Positions 16,011-26,020 of a stretch of 64,000 nucleotides of DNA are shown in pieces. The notes under the pieces are model-generated. The model saw only the letters and a list, made by a program, of their open reading frames with translations. It was not told where the DNA came from and ran no database searches. The first letter of the stretch is position 1, and each line of letters begins with the position of its first letter. The position numbers and the translations under genes are program-made. The DNA comes from RGIG8748 sp045539515 (GTDB lineage Bacteria; Bacillota; Clostridia; UMGS1810): assembly GCA_045539515.1 (NCBI GenBank), contig JAZQFN010000009.1, positions 10,683-74,682 of the forward strand, written 5' to 3'.

Positions 16011-17522
16011 TTAATTACGTTGTTTTATAAAGGAACTTTTAATCCTTTTATATAAATACAATAAATCTTTACGGTTAAACACTATACTAACTACGGCTAC
16101 CACGGCAAACGAAACCACTGCAACCCAGAATGCATTTAATACCCATGATAAATAGGTGTTTGTTTTTCCTAACGGCAATAGTTTGCAAAGAAAAACAGAC
16201 ACAAACATTGCTCCAAAATATACAATGTAGTTCTTAACCGCATGCAAGGGTGAAATTTTAAGAATGTGTCTGGTAGAATACCATGAATACTGAAGATTTC
16301 GTATAAGACCTGCAGCCAAAGCGCCAATTACAACGCCAATAACCCCAAAACATAAAAGCATGGTTACTGACACAAGGAGATTTATTATAACCTCCAGAAT
16401 TGCACCATTGCGTGTTTGTTTAAATCTACCTGCTGCCTCCACCATATATTGATATGGAAGTCTAAGACAACTTAATGCATTAACAATCACAATAAGAAAT
16501 CCGAAAAATGGTCTATGGTAGTTTACGTCAGTTACCGAACTGGTATATATATCCACAAAAGGCGTAAGCATAACCGCAGTAACGGCAAACATAAATGCCG
16601 TAAGCGCAAACACCGCCCATTCCATAAACGAAAATGATTTTTTCAAATTCTCAGTCTCGTTTTTTGCGATCATATTTCCAAATGCAGAGCCAAGTCCCAC
16701 CAAAGGTGCCTGACAAAGTTTAGCAATATTGCTTGCAACCATATTGTGAACAGTATAAACAGAAACATTTTTAAGTACAGTAAATATGGTAATGAGAACA
16801 ACGCTGATATTCCCATTCAATATTACTGCTATTTGCTGAGCAAATGCATCCCATCTTTGCTTTAATGCAAGATTATCGGGCTTTACAGAATAATCTATTT
16901 TGTAATTCCTTCTAACATACATTTCAAGCATAAGCGGTCTTACAAAAAAAGTAACAGCTCCGCATGCTTTAACAATAAGCATATCCAGTTTATAAGTCAT
17001 TAATATTACTGAAACTATACAACTTATAATCTGAGATATAATTGCAAATAGTGTCTGCACATAGTACTTTTGATCTGCCTGAAGAAGGATTATATTCTTT
17101 ATACCAAAATAGTTCTCGCCTATTGTAGATACACCCATAATAATAACCATTGCAAAAGTATAAAACCAAGGGTATTGACCTGCAACAATAAATGGGTATA
17201 TGCAAGCAAATCCCATAATTAATCCGGCAAGAATGTAGGCAATCTTTCGCATATATGTAGCTGTAGCAGACATTATGGCATTTATCGCATTTTTGTCGCC
17301 ATCGGCTAATGGTTTAAAAAGTGCAGCACGGATTACTGCACCAACGCCTGCTCTTAAAACAACAGAAAAACTTAAAAACTGCTTAATTGAGCTTGATAAA
17401 CCATTATAATCAGAACCATAATTTGTAATTATTATTCTGGGAAGAATTAATCCGACTATGAGGACAACTAATTCACTTAGCAAATTGGCTGCCGCATTCT
17501 TTTTTAGTGATTTAGCACGCAT
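16011..17522 (-). CDS. Polysaccharide flippase (Wzx/PST-like)
   Basis: A ~503-residue integral membrane protein with about 12-14 hydrophobic segments spread over its length, beginning LLSELVVLIVGLILPRIIIT. It would flip the undecaprenyl-linked repeat unit across the membrane. The N-terminal NYGSDYNGLSSSIKQFL is typical of this group of oligosaccharide flippases. The ATG at 17522 follows AAGAAGG by 7 bases and overlaps the end of the pyruvyl transferase gene by 11 bases, which suggests coupling. Confidence 0.88.
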   Translation of the reverse strand: MRAKSLKKNAAANLLSELVVLIVGLILPRIIITNYGSDYNGLSSSIKQFLSFSVVLRAGVGAVIRAALFKPLADGDKNAINAIMSATATYMRKIAYILAGLIMGFACIYPFIVAGQYPWFYTFAMVIIMGVSTIGENYFGIKNIILLQADQKYYVQTLFAIISQIISCIVSVILMTYKLDMLIVKACGAVTFFVRPLMLEMYVRRNYKIDYSVKPDNLALKQRWDAFAQQIAVILNGNISVVLITIFTVLKNVSVYTVHNMVASNIAKLCQAPLVGLGSAFGNMIAKNETENLKKSFSFMEWAVFALTAFMFAVTAVMLTPFVDIYTSSVTDVNYHRPFFGFLIVIVNALSCLRLPYQYMVEAAGRFKQTRNGAILEVIINLLVSVTMLLCFGVIGVVIGALAAGLIRNLQYSWYSTRHILKISPLHAVKNYIVYFGAMFVSVFLCKLLPLGKTNTYLSWVLNAFWVAVVSFAVVAVVSIVFNRKDLLYLYKRIKSSFIKQRN

Positions 17523-18573
17523 TGTTTTGCCTTCTTTCACTCTTTGCTATTTCGTTATCAAGATATTTTTTTGATGACTGGCTATTTTGATTAAGCTTTT
17601 CATTGAGAATGTCAAAGTCAATCTCACTTTGCACAATATCTGCCACGTCACCTGCTTCTTTTGCCGTTCTTTGGAAAAGGTCAAATTTTTTAAGAAGACT
17701 TGTAACCTTTTCCTTACCACGCTCAATATTTATAAAAGGCTTATTAAAAATAAGTGAAAATACATTTCCGTGAAAGGTATCTGTAACTACAAATGATGCA
17801 TTTTTATAATAGGTCATCATAAGTATTGGGTTAAATATAAGTTGCTTCTGACAACCGGTAATTCTATCTCCAAAGCATATAAGCTTTAAACCCTTTTCCT
17901 TGGCAAACTTTTTAATTTCATCAAGCATATCGTTTTCAATTGCTTCAAAGCAATAAAAAAGTATATATTTTTCATCAGGACAGAATTCTGCCACATCCTC
18001 ATAAAAACTTTTCGGCATTAGCATTGTGGGATCAACCACATACTCTGCTTCCTTTCCGGTTACCCTCTTTATAAGTTCAAAGGTCTTGCCATCACGTACA
18101 CTTACCGCATCAAACTCTTTAAGACCTTTGCACATCTCTTCATTACTCAAAATATTATCTATATCTGTAGGTCCAACAGAAGCCGCATATGTTATCTTAT
18201 TGCAATTAAAATCCACGCCAAAATAGTGCTTGTACTCTTCATCAAAGTATTCACCGTCAATATTCCATATGGTATCACTACCGAAGATGCATAAATCAAA
18301 AGCTTCCGACTTATCAAAATACGAATATTTCTTTCTTGCTTTAACAAAACCACGATATGTATCAAATATGGTTTTTGCCTTTTTAAAGTCCAATTTAAGC
18401 AAGTATTTCAATGCCATTGTACTTCTGTACAGGAATTTGTTCTTGTAATACATATTGTTACGAACAAGTGCGGTATCATGACCTAAACTGTTTATATAAT
18501 TAGTTAAAGCATATGCCTGGAGAAAGCTTCCGCAATTCTGACTGTTATATATTGTTATTATACCTATCTTCAT
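17512..18573 (-). CDS. Polysaccharide pyruvyl transferase family protein
   Basis: A 353-residue enzyme that probably adds a pyruvate ketal to a polysaccharide residue using phosphoenolpyruvate. Signatures are MKIGIITIYNSQNCGSFLQA at the start, LCIFGSDTIWN, and DTFHGNVFSLIFNKPFI near the C-terminus, the family's conserved His region. No membrane segment. A pyruvate ketal would add negative charge to the polymer. Confidence 0.9.
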   Translation of the reverse strand: MKIGIITIYNSQNCGSFLQAYALTNYINSLGHDTALVRNNMYYKNKFLYRSTMALKYLLKLDFKKAKTIFDTYRGFVKARKKYSYFDKSEAFDLCIFGSDTIWNIDGEYFDEEYKHYFGVDFNCNKITYAASVGPTDIDNILSNEEMCKGLKEFDAVSVRDGKTFELIKRVTGKEAEYVVDPTMLMPKSFYEDVAEFCPDEKYILFYCFEAIENDMLDEIKKFAKEKGLKLICFGDRITGCQKQLIFNPILMMTYYKNASFVVTDTFHGNVFSLIFNKPFINIERGKEKVTSLLKKFDLFQRTAKEAGDVADIVQSEIDFDILNEKLNQNSQSSKKYLDNEIAKSERRQNNAC

Positions 18574-18591
18574 AAATAGCCAACCTTTAAA

Positions 18592-19500
18592 TTATACCTT
18601 TTTTTCTATTGGAAGTTTAATCCAACTTCCAATAGTTTTATCCCATTCTTCGGGTTCAAACGGAACGAACCCACTCCAATGGTGAAAAGTCATTTCACCA
18701 AAATATACTTTACCATTAACTTCATAAAAATCCACACGAACATGAGGAATTTCTTTTGAAAGTATTTCTGCAAGTTCAATCATTTTTTCAAAATTTACAG
18801 GTTTTTTGATAGGCTTATCGGCATTAGGATGTCCATTACGCATATCAATATGATTAAACTGGGTATCAAAGAAATCAAAACGAGTTTCCGTAGCTTTATT
18901 TTGCCTTTCGGTAGCAATAAACATCATTTTTACTTTACCGTCAAAGCAAAAGAATTTATAATCTCTCAGTTCACTGGATTCTTCATCTTCCATATACCTT
19001 TCGGCAATAATCCTCGGCTTGACATTTTTGTAGGGCCATTCCCTGCTTTGGAGATAATAATTGCGTTTAAGATACTTTTCCATTTTTTGTTTGGCAAGTT
19101 CCTTGTCCAGCTTACTCTTATCCGTGCAGATGATAAGACCACCGGAATCATGAGTACACTTTAAAACAAACTGCTCAGACAAAGCATCAAAATCGATATC
19201 ATCAAAACTATCCCATACGCCGAGTGTAGGTATGATATATTCCTCTCCTATAAGTTTTGACACATATTCTTTAACCTCATATTTGTCAACCAAAGTAGCA
19301 TAAAGAGGATTGTGGTCATAGAGCTTGAGCCACTGAATTTTTTCGTTATAAGTCACCGGATTATCCAAATTGAGCTTTTTCTTCATAAAAGCTCTGTATT
19401 TGAGCTTTGTATATTTGACGTCATCAAGCTTTTTTGCATATTTAGAATTGACATATAACTCCAACCATTTATGTAGTTTAAAAATGCTTTTAATTTTCAT
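18592..19500 (-). CDS. TupA-like ATP-grasp protein
   Basis: A 302-residue member of the TupA-like ATP-grasp family (PF14305), often annotated as a glycosyltransferase. Typical pieces are NPVTYNEKIQWLKLYDHNPL, YVIPT-type TLGVWD, FVLKCTHDSGG for nucleotide binding, RIIAERYMED and the final HVRVDFYEV...GEMTFHHWSGF. It resembles the protein at 24085-24939. The family's reaction is uncertain; carboxylate-amine ligation or sugar transfer are both proposed. The reading frame ends of this and the following gene overlap by 11 bases at most. Confidence 0.85.
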   Translation of the reverse strand: MKIKSIFKLHKWLELYVNSKYAKKLDDVKYTKLKYRAFMKKKLNLDNPVTYNEKIQWLKLYDHNPLYATLVDKYEVKEYVSKLIGEEYIIPTLGVWDSFDDIDFDALSEQFVLKCTHDSGGLIICTDKSKLDKELAKQKMEKYLKRNYYLQSREWPYKNVKPRIIAERYMEDEESSELRDYKFFCFDGKVKMMFIATERQNKATETRFDFFDTQFNHIDMRNGHPNADKPIKKPVNFEKMIELAEILSKEIPHVRVDFYEVNGKVYFGEMTFHHWSGFVPFEPEEWDKTIGSWIKLPIEKKV

Positions 19501-20749
19501 TTAATATCATCTCCGTTTTGTCGCTGTCGCAATAGCCCCATGCTGCAGCAATTAAAAGTTGCATTACTCTTTCGTAATAGCTTACAAGAGCAAAACCCAT
19601 AAAAAGTAAAATAATCGCATAAACCAAAAGATATGTAGAATATATATCCTTTGTTTTGGCTTTCTCATACATCTTAAAAATCAGAATAACAAATGGTACA
19701 TAATGAAGTATAAAACCAATTATGCCATAGTTCATAAGAAGCTCAACAAAATTGTTGTGAGAATATGTATTAAAAAGCCTATATGAATAACCTGTACCAT
19801 TCCCGAAAATAGGGTTCTTCCAAAAAGCATCTATTCCCTCATTTATAAATCGAGCTCGGTTCTGATCTGTCTGCGATACCCTTTCGCCTTCAAATGCCAT
19901 AAACATTTCTTCGATTCTTAATCTTATGGTAGCAAAAAACTCCAAAGACATTACCGCCCATATAACAAAGGCAAACACAATAACACCAATTAAAAAAATA
20001 AATGTTTTTTTATTGGCGCTCTGCCCTCTTGACATAAAAATTGCCATTGCTATAATACCAAGCAATATAAATGCAATAGCTTTCTTCGAACCGGCTAAAA
20101 GTGCCAGTGCTGCCAAGGCAACAATGAGTACAACAAGGGACATTCTTACAAAAAATTTCTTCTTTTTAACAACCATCATTACCGTCACACAACAAAGAAT
20201 TGCATTGCTCATATACAGTCCCAACATATTTGCATTGATAATTTCAACACCAATTCTGTGCTCTCCCATGTCTGTATCTGAGGCATACTCAAGCATTACT
20301 TCTATGCTTTCATAGATATTTACAACTCTGTATGCTAAAATAATTGCGCCTATAATATTCGCCAGCACTATCCACTTAATAAGTCCGGGATTGTGATAGA
20401 CAAGCATATATGTGATTACGCACAAAATCATACATGTAAGATTAACATAAAACACATGATACGATACCTGTGCAACTTTGGGCGTGGCACCAAAAAGCAT
20501 TGGAATATACATTATAAAAACATACAATGCAAACAATATAGTACATATGGTATATGTGCTAAAGTGCAATATTTGTCTTGTAAATATAAAATATCCACCC
20601 ACAAGAAAAAGAAAATATATTGCTAAAGTGGATATCCTTGCAGTACTTGCGGTACACTCGTACGCAATAGCACTTGCCACGTACAAAACCAAGGCAAAAA
20701 CAAGTAGCCAATGGGTTTTATTAGCTTTATTCAATTCATTAGTGTTCAT
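19490..20749 (-). CDS. O-antigen ligase/polymerase family membrane protein (Wzy-like)
   Basis: A ~419-residue protein with about 11 membrane segments and a large extracytoplasmic loop between roughly residues 260 and 350 that contains GNGTGYSYRLFNTYSHNNFV, the Wzy_C/O-antigen ligase signature. It would polymerise repeat units outside the membrane. The ATG at 20749 follows GGAGAG and lies 4 bases after the upstream stop; the longer frame lacks a site. Confidence 0.85.
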   Translation of the reverse strand: MNTNELNKANKTHWLLVFALVLYVASAIAYECTASTARISTLAIYFLFLVGGYFIFTRQILHFSTYTICTILFALYVFIMYIPMLFGATPKVAQVSYHVFYVNLTCMILCVITYMLVYHNPGLIKWIVLANIIGAIILAYRVVNIYESIEVMLEYASDTDMGEHRIGVEIINANMLGLYMSNAILCCVTVMMVVKKKKFFVRMSLVVLIVALAALALLAGSKKAIAFILLGIIAMAIFMSRGQSANKKTFIFLIGVIVFAFVIWAVMSLEFFATIRLRIEEMFMAFEGERVSQTDQNRARFINEGIDAFWKNPIFGNGTGYSYRLFNTYSHNNFVELLMNYGIIGFILHYVPFVILIFKMYEKAKTKDIYSTYLLVYAIILLFMGFALVSYYERVMQLLIAAAWGYCDSDKTEMILNEN

Positions 20750-20753
20750 TAAA

Positions 20754-21848
20754 CTACTCTCCAATACACTCAGCGATATAATCAACCCATTTTTTTGTTA
20801 TAGCAGAAACGTTTGCTTCCGCTTTGATGTTTTGAGCATTTTTTCCCATTTTAACAGCTTCATCGGGGTTTGTTACCATGTATTTCATAGCCTCCAGAAT
20901 TTCGGAAGAAGATTTGACACTAACAAGTATTCCGTTCTCTTTATTTTTCACAAGCATCCTCGGTCCACCACAAGGACAATCTGTAGAAATGCAAGGCAGT
21001 CCGATTGCCATTGACTCTAAAAGAGCATTTGGCATTCCCTCAAAGTCCGAACTCATTACAAACATAGCTGCTGTTCTCGTCTTTTCATGAACATCCTTAC
21101 AGAATCCCATAAGAAAAATTTTATCTTCCATACCAAGTTCGGTTATATAATCTTTGAGTTTTTCTTCCAAAAGACCTTCGCCGTATATCTCCAATTTATA
21201 GTCCGGATATTCTCTTGAAAATTCCTTAAAAGCATCAAAAAGTATCGGGAAATTCTTTTGTTTATTAAGTCTTCCTACCGATACCACCCTTTTGTCCCTT
21301 TCACCTTCATATGCTTCAGGCAAGGTGGCAGAAAGTGGATTTATTATTATTGTAGACTTACTCTGTATCTTTTTTGAAAAATATGCTCTTGCATCCGGTG
21401 TCTGGAAGACAAAACCGGTAGGTTTTTTGTAAGCTATTTTTCGCATATACTGCTTTGCCTTGCTTGCCGGGTCTATGGCAGGATCGTTTCTCTCACTTAC
21501 AATAAGAGGAATTTTAAGTCCACGCATTGCAAAGCAAACATCTATATTAGTTTCCGACATAAAGGATATAATCACATCCGGATTTATCTTTTTTACGGCA
21601 GATCTTATCTTTTTCAGACGAAGCTTATATCGCTTTAAAAAAGGCAATGAGTTATCCTTTTCGCAGTCAAGGTATTCAATATCCACTTTTTTATCCAAAG
21701 TGTAATACAAATTGCGATTTGCAAGCATAATAACACTTACTTTCATTCCCAATGCCGTAAATTCATTGGAAAGATTGCTTACAACCCTTTCGGCACCGCC
21801 GGAACCAAGAGAAGGAATAACAAATGCAACTTTTATGTTTTCTTTCAT
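20754..21848 (-). CDS. Glycosyltransferase, GT4 family
   Basis: A 364-residue GT-B enzyme of family 4. The N-terminal loop is PSLGSGGAERVVSNLSNE; the C-terminal donor domain has SVGRLNKQKNFPILFDAF and the EX7E region FEGMPNALLESMAIGLPCIS. Cytoplasmic, membrane-peripheral. It shares the SERNDP stretch with the GT at 24957, which suggests they are paralogues. Confidence 0.92.
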   Translation of the reverse strand: MKENIKVAFVIPSLGSGGAERVVSNLSNEFTALGMKVSVIMLANRNLYYTLDKKVDIEYLDCEKDNSLPFLKRYKLRLKKIRSAVKKINPDVIISFMSETNIDVCFAMRGLKIPLIVSERNDPAIDPASKAKQYMRKIAYKKPTGFVFQTPDARAYFSKKIQSKSTIIINPLSATLPEAYEGERDKRVVSVGRLNKQKNFPILFDAFKEFSREYPDYKLEIYGEGLLEEKLKDYITELGMEDKIFLMGFCKDVHEKTRTAAMFVMSSDFEGMPNALLESMAIGLPCISTDCPCGGPRMLVKNKENGILVSVKSSSEILEAMKYMVTNPDEAVKMGKNAQNIKAEANVSAITKKWVDYIAECIGE

Positions 21849-21869
21849 TTTAAATCACCATTTGAATAA

Positions 21870-22946
21870 TTATCTTACAAACTTTGACAAAAGTTTCTTC
21901 ATACGTGTATACATAGGCATATTCTGATACATGCCCATACTCATTTTTGCAACCCAATAATCAAAGAAACTATCGGGAAGGAATCCCGGATGTATTAAAG
22001 AGAATGAGGTCCGGTTAAGACCAACAAATTCTCCGTTATAAAGTTTCTTCATATGGTCATTATTGTTTCCGCATCTTAAACGTGATGCATTCATAAAACA
22101 TTTGTAACCGCAATTTTTGGTTACATCAAGCACATAATCTGTATATCCTCCGCCGGGGAAACAAAGTGTATGTATATCTTTTTTGAGCTTTTCTTCCAAA
22201 ATTTTCTTGCACTCACAAACTTCCCAATTAACATAGTCTTGGAATTCTTCTTCTGTTTCATATATTCCCTTATTACCATCATAAGAAAAATCCTTGTTTC
22301 CGGATTTGTATTGTTCTATAATGTAGTCTACATATGTCTTGTCCGGAGTAAACTTCTTGGAAGAAAGTCTTCTGCCGTATTCAAATACCGGATAACCTAC
22401 AGGAATCATATCTCTGTACTTATTGGCTGTGGAATCCCACTTGTTAGGTGCATCAGGATAGAGCATCCACGCAAGCCAATAATATTTGTTGAATTTATCG
22501 GGTGTATAGTAATCTACAATTTTATCCGAAGTAAATATAAATTCATGGGTCATAGTATGTGCCTGAATATCAAAAATGCCCGTACTTTCAGCCTTTTCTA
22601 TTTCATCCCATGTCATAAAACCCCAATCACTGTTTGGGTCTGACTCGTTGCTTACATATGCCGGATTTACAAATATTGTTGCCCTCGCACCGTACTTTTT
22701 TAGAACAGGAAGTGCAACGGTAAGATTGTCTTTGTAGCCATCATCAAATGTGAGAACAACATAGTTTTTATTTTCATCATAGTTCTTATTTATGAGGTCA
22801 TCCATACTTATCATCTGATATTTCCACTTTTTGAACATCTTAAGATAAGCATCAAGTCCCTTTGCAGAAACCGCAAGTTCTCCCATGGGATTGTCTTTTG
22901 GAAAATTATTTATTGTATGGAGCATCAAAATAGGTATATCATACAT
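21870..22946 (-). CDS. Polysaccharide deacetylase family protein
   Basis: A 358-residue carbohydrate esterase 4-type protein. The NodB motif 1 TFDDGYKDN is near residue 66, motif 2 is AHTMTHEF, and the catalytic core continues to LCFPGGGYTDYVLDV. An unusually long insertion of ~100 residues separates motif 2 from the FPGGGY strand. There is no signal peptide, so it probably acts on lipid-linked intermediates in the cytoplasm, removing N-acetyl groups. The first 10 residues (MYDIPILMLHTI) are the normal start of the family. Confidence 0.87.
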   Translation of the reverse strand: MYDIPILMLHTINNFPKDNPMGELAVSAKGLDAYLKMFKKWKYQMISMDDLINKNYDENKNYVVLTFDDGYKDNLTVALPVLKKYGARATIFVNPAYVSNESDPNSDWGFMTWDEIEKAESTGIFDIQAHTMTHEFIFTSDKIVDYYTPDKFNKYYWLAWMLYPDAPNKWDSTANKYRDMIPVGYPVFEYGRRLSSKKFTPDKTYVDYIIEQYKSGNKDFSYDGNKGIYETEEEFQDYVNWEVCECKKILEEKLKKDIHTLCFPGGGYTDYVLDVTKNCGYKCFMNASRLRCGNNNDHMKKLYNGEFVGLNRTSFSLIHPGFLPDSFFDYWVAKMSMGMYQNMPMYTRMKKLLSKFVR

Positions 22947-22950
22947 ATGT

Positions 22951-24069
22951 TTACTTCCTCTTTTCTAATATTTCCTCATAAAACATTTGAAAATCCTTGG
23001 CTACATTAACATCAAGGAAATTGTTTTCAAAAAGTTCATAGGATTTATTACCCATTGCTTTGATTTCTTCCGGTGTTTTATCAAGCAATCGGTTCATTGC
23101 ACAAACAAGAGCATCACAGTTGTCATTTTCGGTAATATAACCGTTTTTGTCATCTTCTATCATCTCGCTTAAATCGGTGCTTCTTGTAGATATTATGGGT
23201 TTTCGGGCACGCATAGCCTCTGCAATGGTATTGGGTGAACCTTCGGTAAAACTTGTCTGTACAAATGCATCACTTCTTGCGAGTATAGCATCAATATCCG
23301 TCCTGTAACCCCAGAACTTTAATTTATCTTCAATACCAAGTTCCTTGGCAGTGTTTTCGAGTTTTTCGTATTCAGTACCGTCGCCAACCACCCAAAACCT
23401 CACTTTGTCGTGAGTTTTAAGTATTTCTTTTGCAGCTCTTAAGTATAAGCCGTAGTTTTTAACCGGCTGCAAACGGCCAACGACCGTAAATATAAAGTTT
23501 TCGCCCTTGTCATTATCATATTCTGTTTCAAAACCCGACTTATAATCAACCTTTTCTGAAGGTACAAAACCGTTGTGAAGCATACGGATTTTATCGGAAG
23601 AAACAAATTTTAAGTCTCTTTTGAGAATAGGCACCAACTCAAGATTATTCACTGTCCACCAATTGCCGAAAAGATTAAGAAAAGAATTGATGAACTTGAA
23701 TGACTTTTTAACGAAATGTTTTTTGCCAAGTACTGCGCCTACCGGAACTGCCTTGGTACCAATAGCACCGAATCTTCCATATATATTAGCAGAAGTACCG
23801 CCAAACGCATGCATAATCTGAATATTATTCTCTTTTATGTATTTTGCTATTTCCCTTACAGTTTTAACTGCGCCTATAGATTTTTTATCCAAAAAAACCG
23901 TGTTATATCCATCTATGTCAAGAGCGTTACCAACCTTGGCATAGTAAAGAATAGTTACATCAATGTTGCAGTATTCTTTGATAATATCATACATATAAAG
24001 CATCTGACGTTCTGCACCGCCACAGCCTAAAGCATTCGTAACCCATAACACTTTAATCTTGTCACTCAT
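22951..24069 (-). CDS. Glycosyltransferase, GT4 family
   Basis: A 372-residue GT-B enzyme. LWVTNALGCGGAERQMLYMY forms the acceptor-side loop; VVGRLQPVKNYGLYLRAA and TSFTEGSPNTIAEAMRARKP are the donor-side GT4 signatures. It starts 16 bases after the preceding ATP-grasp stop and 4 bases before the deacetylase start region, so the genes are tightly packed. Confidence 0.92.
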   Translation of the reverse strand: MSDKIKVLWVTNALGCGGAERQMLYMYDIIKEYCNIDVTILYYAKVGNALDIDGYNTVFLDKKSIGAVKTVREIAKYIKENNIQIMHAFGGTSANIYGRFGAIGTKAVPVGAVLGKKHFVKKSFKFINSFLNLFGNWWTVNNLELVPILKRDLKFVSSDKIRMLHNGFVPSEKVDYKSGFETEYDNDKGENFIFTVVGRLQPVKNYGLYLRAAKEILKTHDKVRFWVVGDGTEYEKLENTAKELGIEDKLKFWGYRTDIDAILARSDAFVQTSFTEGSPNTIAEAMRARKPIISTRSTDLSEMIEDDKNGYITENDNCDALVCAMNRLLDKTPEEIKAMGNKSYELFENNFLDVNVAKDFQMFYEEILEKRK

Positions 24070-24084
24070 ATAAACATCTCCAAA

Positions 24085-24939
24085 TTATAACGAAAGGTCT
24101 ATCATATCTCCAAATTTTTTGTCGTATTCTTCAGGATTGAACTTGCCGTACCCCGATGCGGGAAAGAAAGTAATCTCTCCAACATACACATTATCACCAA
24201 CCACATAAAAATCTGTTCTTAAATACGGATGCCCTTTAGAAAGAATCCGCGAAGCTTCAAGAATTTTTTCAAGTTGCTTGGGTCTGGGGATTTCCACCTC
24301 GGGATGCGCAGGATAATTGAATTCAAAATCGCACAGCTCCCACTCGGTGGTATAAAGATTCTTCTTATGTCCTGTAAAACGGTCAAAATCAACCTGTATC
24401 AGCTCAGGTTCTCCGTTAAAGTTAAAAACCTTATAATCTATAAGTCCATGTCCGCTTCCATCATCCAGGAACTGTTCGGCAATTATTTTTCTTTTTATGT
24501 TTTTATAGGGCCACTCTCTGTCGCAGGCAAAATAATTCTGTCTTAATCCTGCCTTAAGAGATTTTCTGACTTTTTCTTCATTCATTTTGGACTTATCGGT
24601 ACATACATACATTCCCAAACCGGAATTGTGATTACACTTAATGACAAACTTATCGGGAAGCGAATTGAAATCAACATCCTCTGCCCTATCCCACACGCCA
24701 AGAGTAGGAATAACGTATTCTTCGCCAAGGACTTTAGCAATATAATCCTTTGCTTTTACTTTATCTGCCATAACAGTATATTCGGATTTCCTGTTGTGAA
24801 GCTTAAGCCACTGGAGCTTCTCATTAAAAGTCTTCGGTTCTTTTAAATTAAGTTTCTTTTTTGTATAGTGTTTATATCTATATTTCAAATACAGACTGTC
24901 CGGAATAAGACCGAGCATATTCTTTACAAAAATCTTCAT
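24085..24939 (-). CDS. TupA-like ATP-grasp protein, second copy
   Basis: A 284-residue homologue of the protein at 18592-19500, sharing LKEPKTFNEKLQWLKLHNRK, EEYVIPTLGVWDRAEDVDF and KRKIIAEQFLDDGS. Nucleotide-binding FVIKCNHNSGLGMYV and the closing YLRTDFYVV...GEITFFPASG are present. Two divergent copies in one locus imply two different acceptors. Confidence 0.85.
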   Translation of the reverse strand: MKIFVKNMLGLIPDSLYLKYRYKHYTKKKLNLKEPKTFNEKLQWLKLHNRKSEYTVMADKVKAKDYIAKVLGEEYVIPTLGVWDRAEDVDFNSLPDKFVIKCNHNSGLGMYVCTDKSKMNEEKVRKSLKAGLRQNYFACDREWPYKNIKRKIIAEQFLDDGSGHGLIDYKVFNFNGEPELIQVDFDRFTGHKKNLYTTEWELCDFEFNYPAHPEVEIPRPKQLEKILEASRILSKGHPYLRTDFYVVGDNVYVGEITFFPASGYGKFNPEEYDKKFGDMIDLSL

Positions 24940-24956
24940 TTGGCACCACCAAAATT

Positions 24957-26006
24957 TTATTTTTCAATAACTGCTTCCCACTTTTTAATTACTTCTTCTG
25001 GTCTGTATTTTTGGGAAGTTTCTTTTGCATTATTTCTTAATCTGCTGTTTAATTCTTTGCCTTTAAAAAGCTGTCTTAACACCTCAGAGAGTTTATTTGC
25101 ATCTCTGCAAGGAACCAACAGTCCGTTTTCCTCGTGTTTAACAACTTCGTCCGCACCGGGATAATCTGTGGAAACACACACAAGCCCAAGCATCATGGCT
25201 TCAATAAGTGCATTGGAAAGTCCCTCAAATTCCGAAGTCATGGCAAACACATCCGCATCGGCAATTCTTTGATGAAGGTCACTTACATTCCCCATAAGGA
25301 ATACCATGTCTTCCAAATTCATTTCTTTAATTTTGGCAGAAAGGTTATCCTTTAAACTTCCATCACCATATATGTCAAGCTTAACTTCGGGAAATTCATC
25401 TTTAAGCATAGCTACAGCATCTATAAGCATAGCATGATTCTTTTGCGGCAAAAGTCTGCCTGCAGTCACAATTCTGTAAGGCACAGGAGACTTAGTTTCA
25501 ACCGCAACATTCACCGGATTTGGCACTATATAGCTCTTGGTTGCAAGTTTCGGTGAAAAGCAAGATTCCTCATACTTTGTCTGGTGGACAATTGCAGATG
25601 CTTTTTTGTAGGATTTATTGCAAAGCCAAAGCATAACGGCTCCTCTGCCGTCGTGCTTGGGATCATTACGTTCGGATACAATTACCGGAACCTTAAGTCC
25701 CCTTAAGGCGTTAAGTACAAGCACATTTATTCTGCCTATAAAGGAGACCACTCTATCGGGCTTTGACGACTTCACATAGTTCCTTATCTTCTTAAGCCAC
25801 ATGGGCATACGTTTAATATATGACCCCTTACCGGCAGTTAAATCTACCACTTTGATATTTTCGTTTAATTCATAGCCTACGGTTGTGTCCAGCAAAAGGG
25901 CAATTTCAACTTCCCACCCCTTTTGGCTATAATGATTGGCAAGTATAGAGATAACTCTTTCTGCGCCACCACGTCGCATACTACCTATAAAGAAAGATAT
26001 TTTCAT
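24957..26006 (-). CDS. Glycosyltransferase, GT4 family
   Basis: A ~349-residue GT4 enzyme starting MKISFFIGSMRRGGAERVIS. Donor domain motifs are TAGRLLPQKNHAMLIDAV and FEGLSNALIEAMMLGLVCVS. The ATG at 26006 is preferred by homology; a GTG six codons upstream overlaps the previous stop and is possible. Close relative of the GT at 20754. Confidence 0.9.
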   Translation of the reverse strand: MKISFFIGSMRRGGAERVISILANHYSQKGWEVEIALLLDTTVGYELNENIKVVDLTAGKGSYIKRMPMWLKKIRNYVKSSKPDRVVSFIGRINVLVLNALRGLKVPVIVSERNDPKHDGRGAVMLWLCNKSYKKASAIVHQTKYEESCFSPKLATKSYIVPNPVNVAVETKSPVPYRIVTAGRLLPQKNHAMLIDAVAMLKDEFPEVKLDIYGDGSLKDNLSAKIKEMNLEDMVFLMGNVSDLHQRIADADVFAMTSEFEGLSNALIEAMMLGLVCVSTDYPGADEVVKHEENGLLVPCRDANKLSEVLRQLFKGKELNSRLRNNAKETSQKYRPEEVIKKWEAVIEK

Positions 26007-26020
26007 ACCGTCTTTAATCC

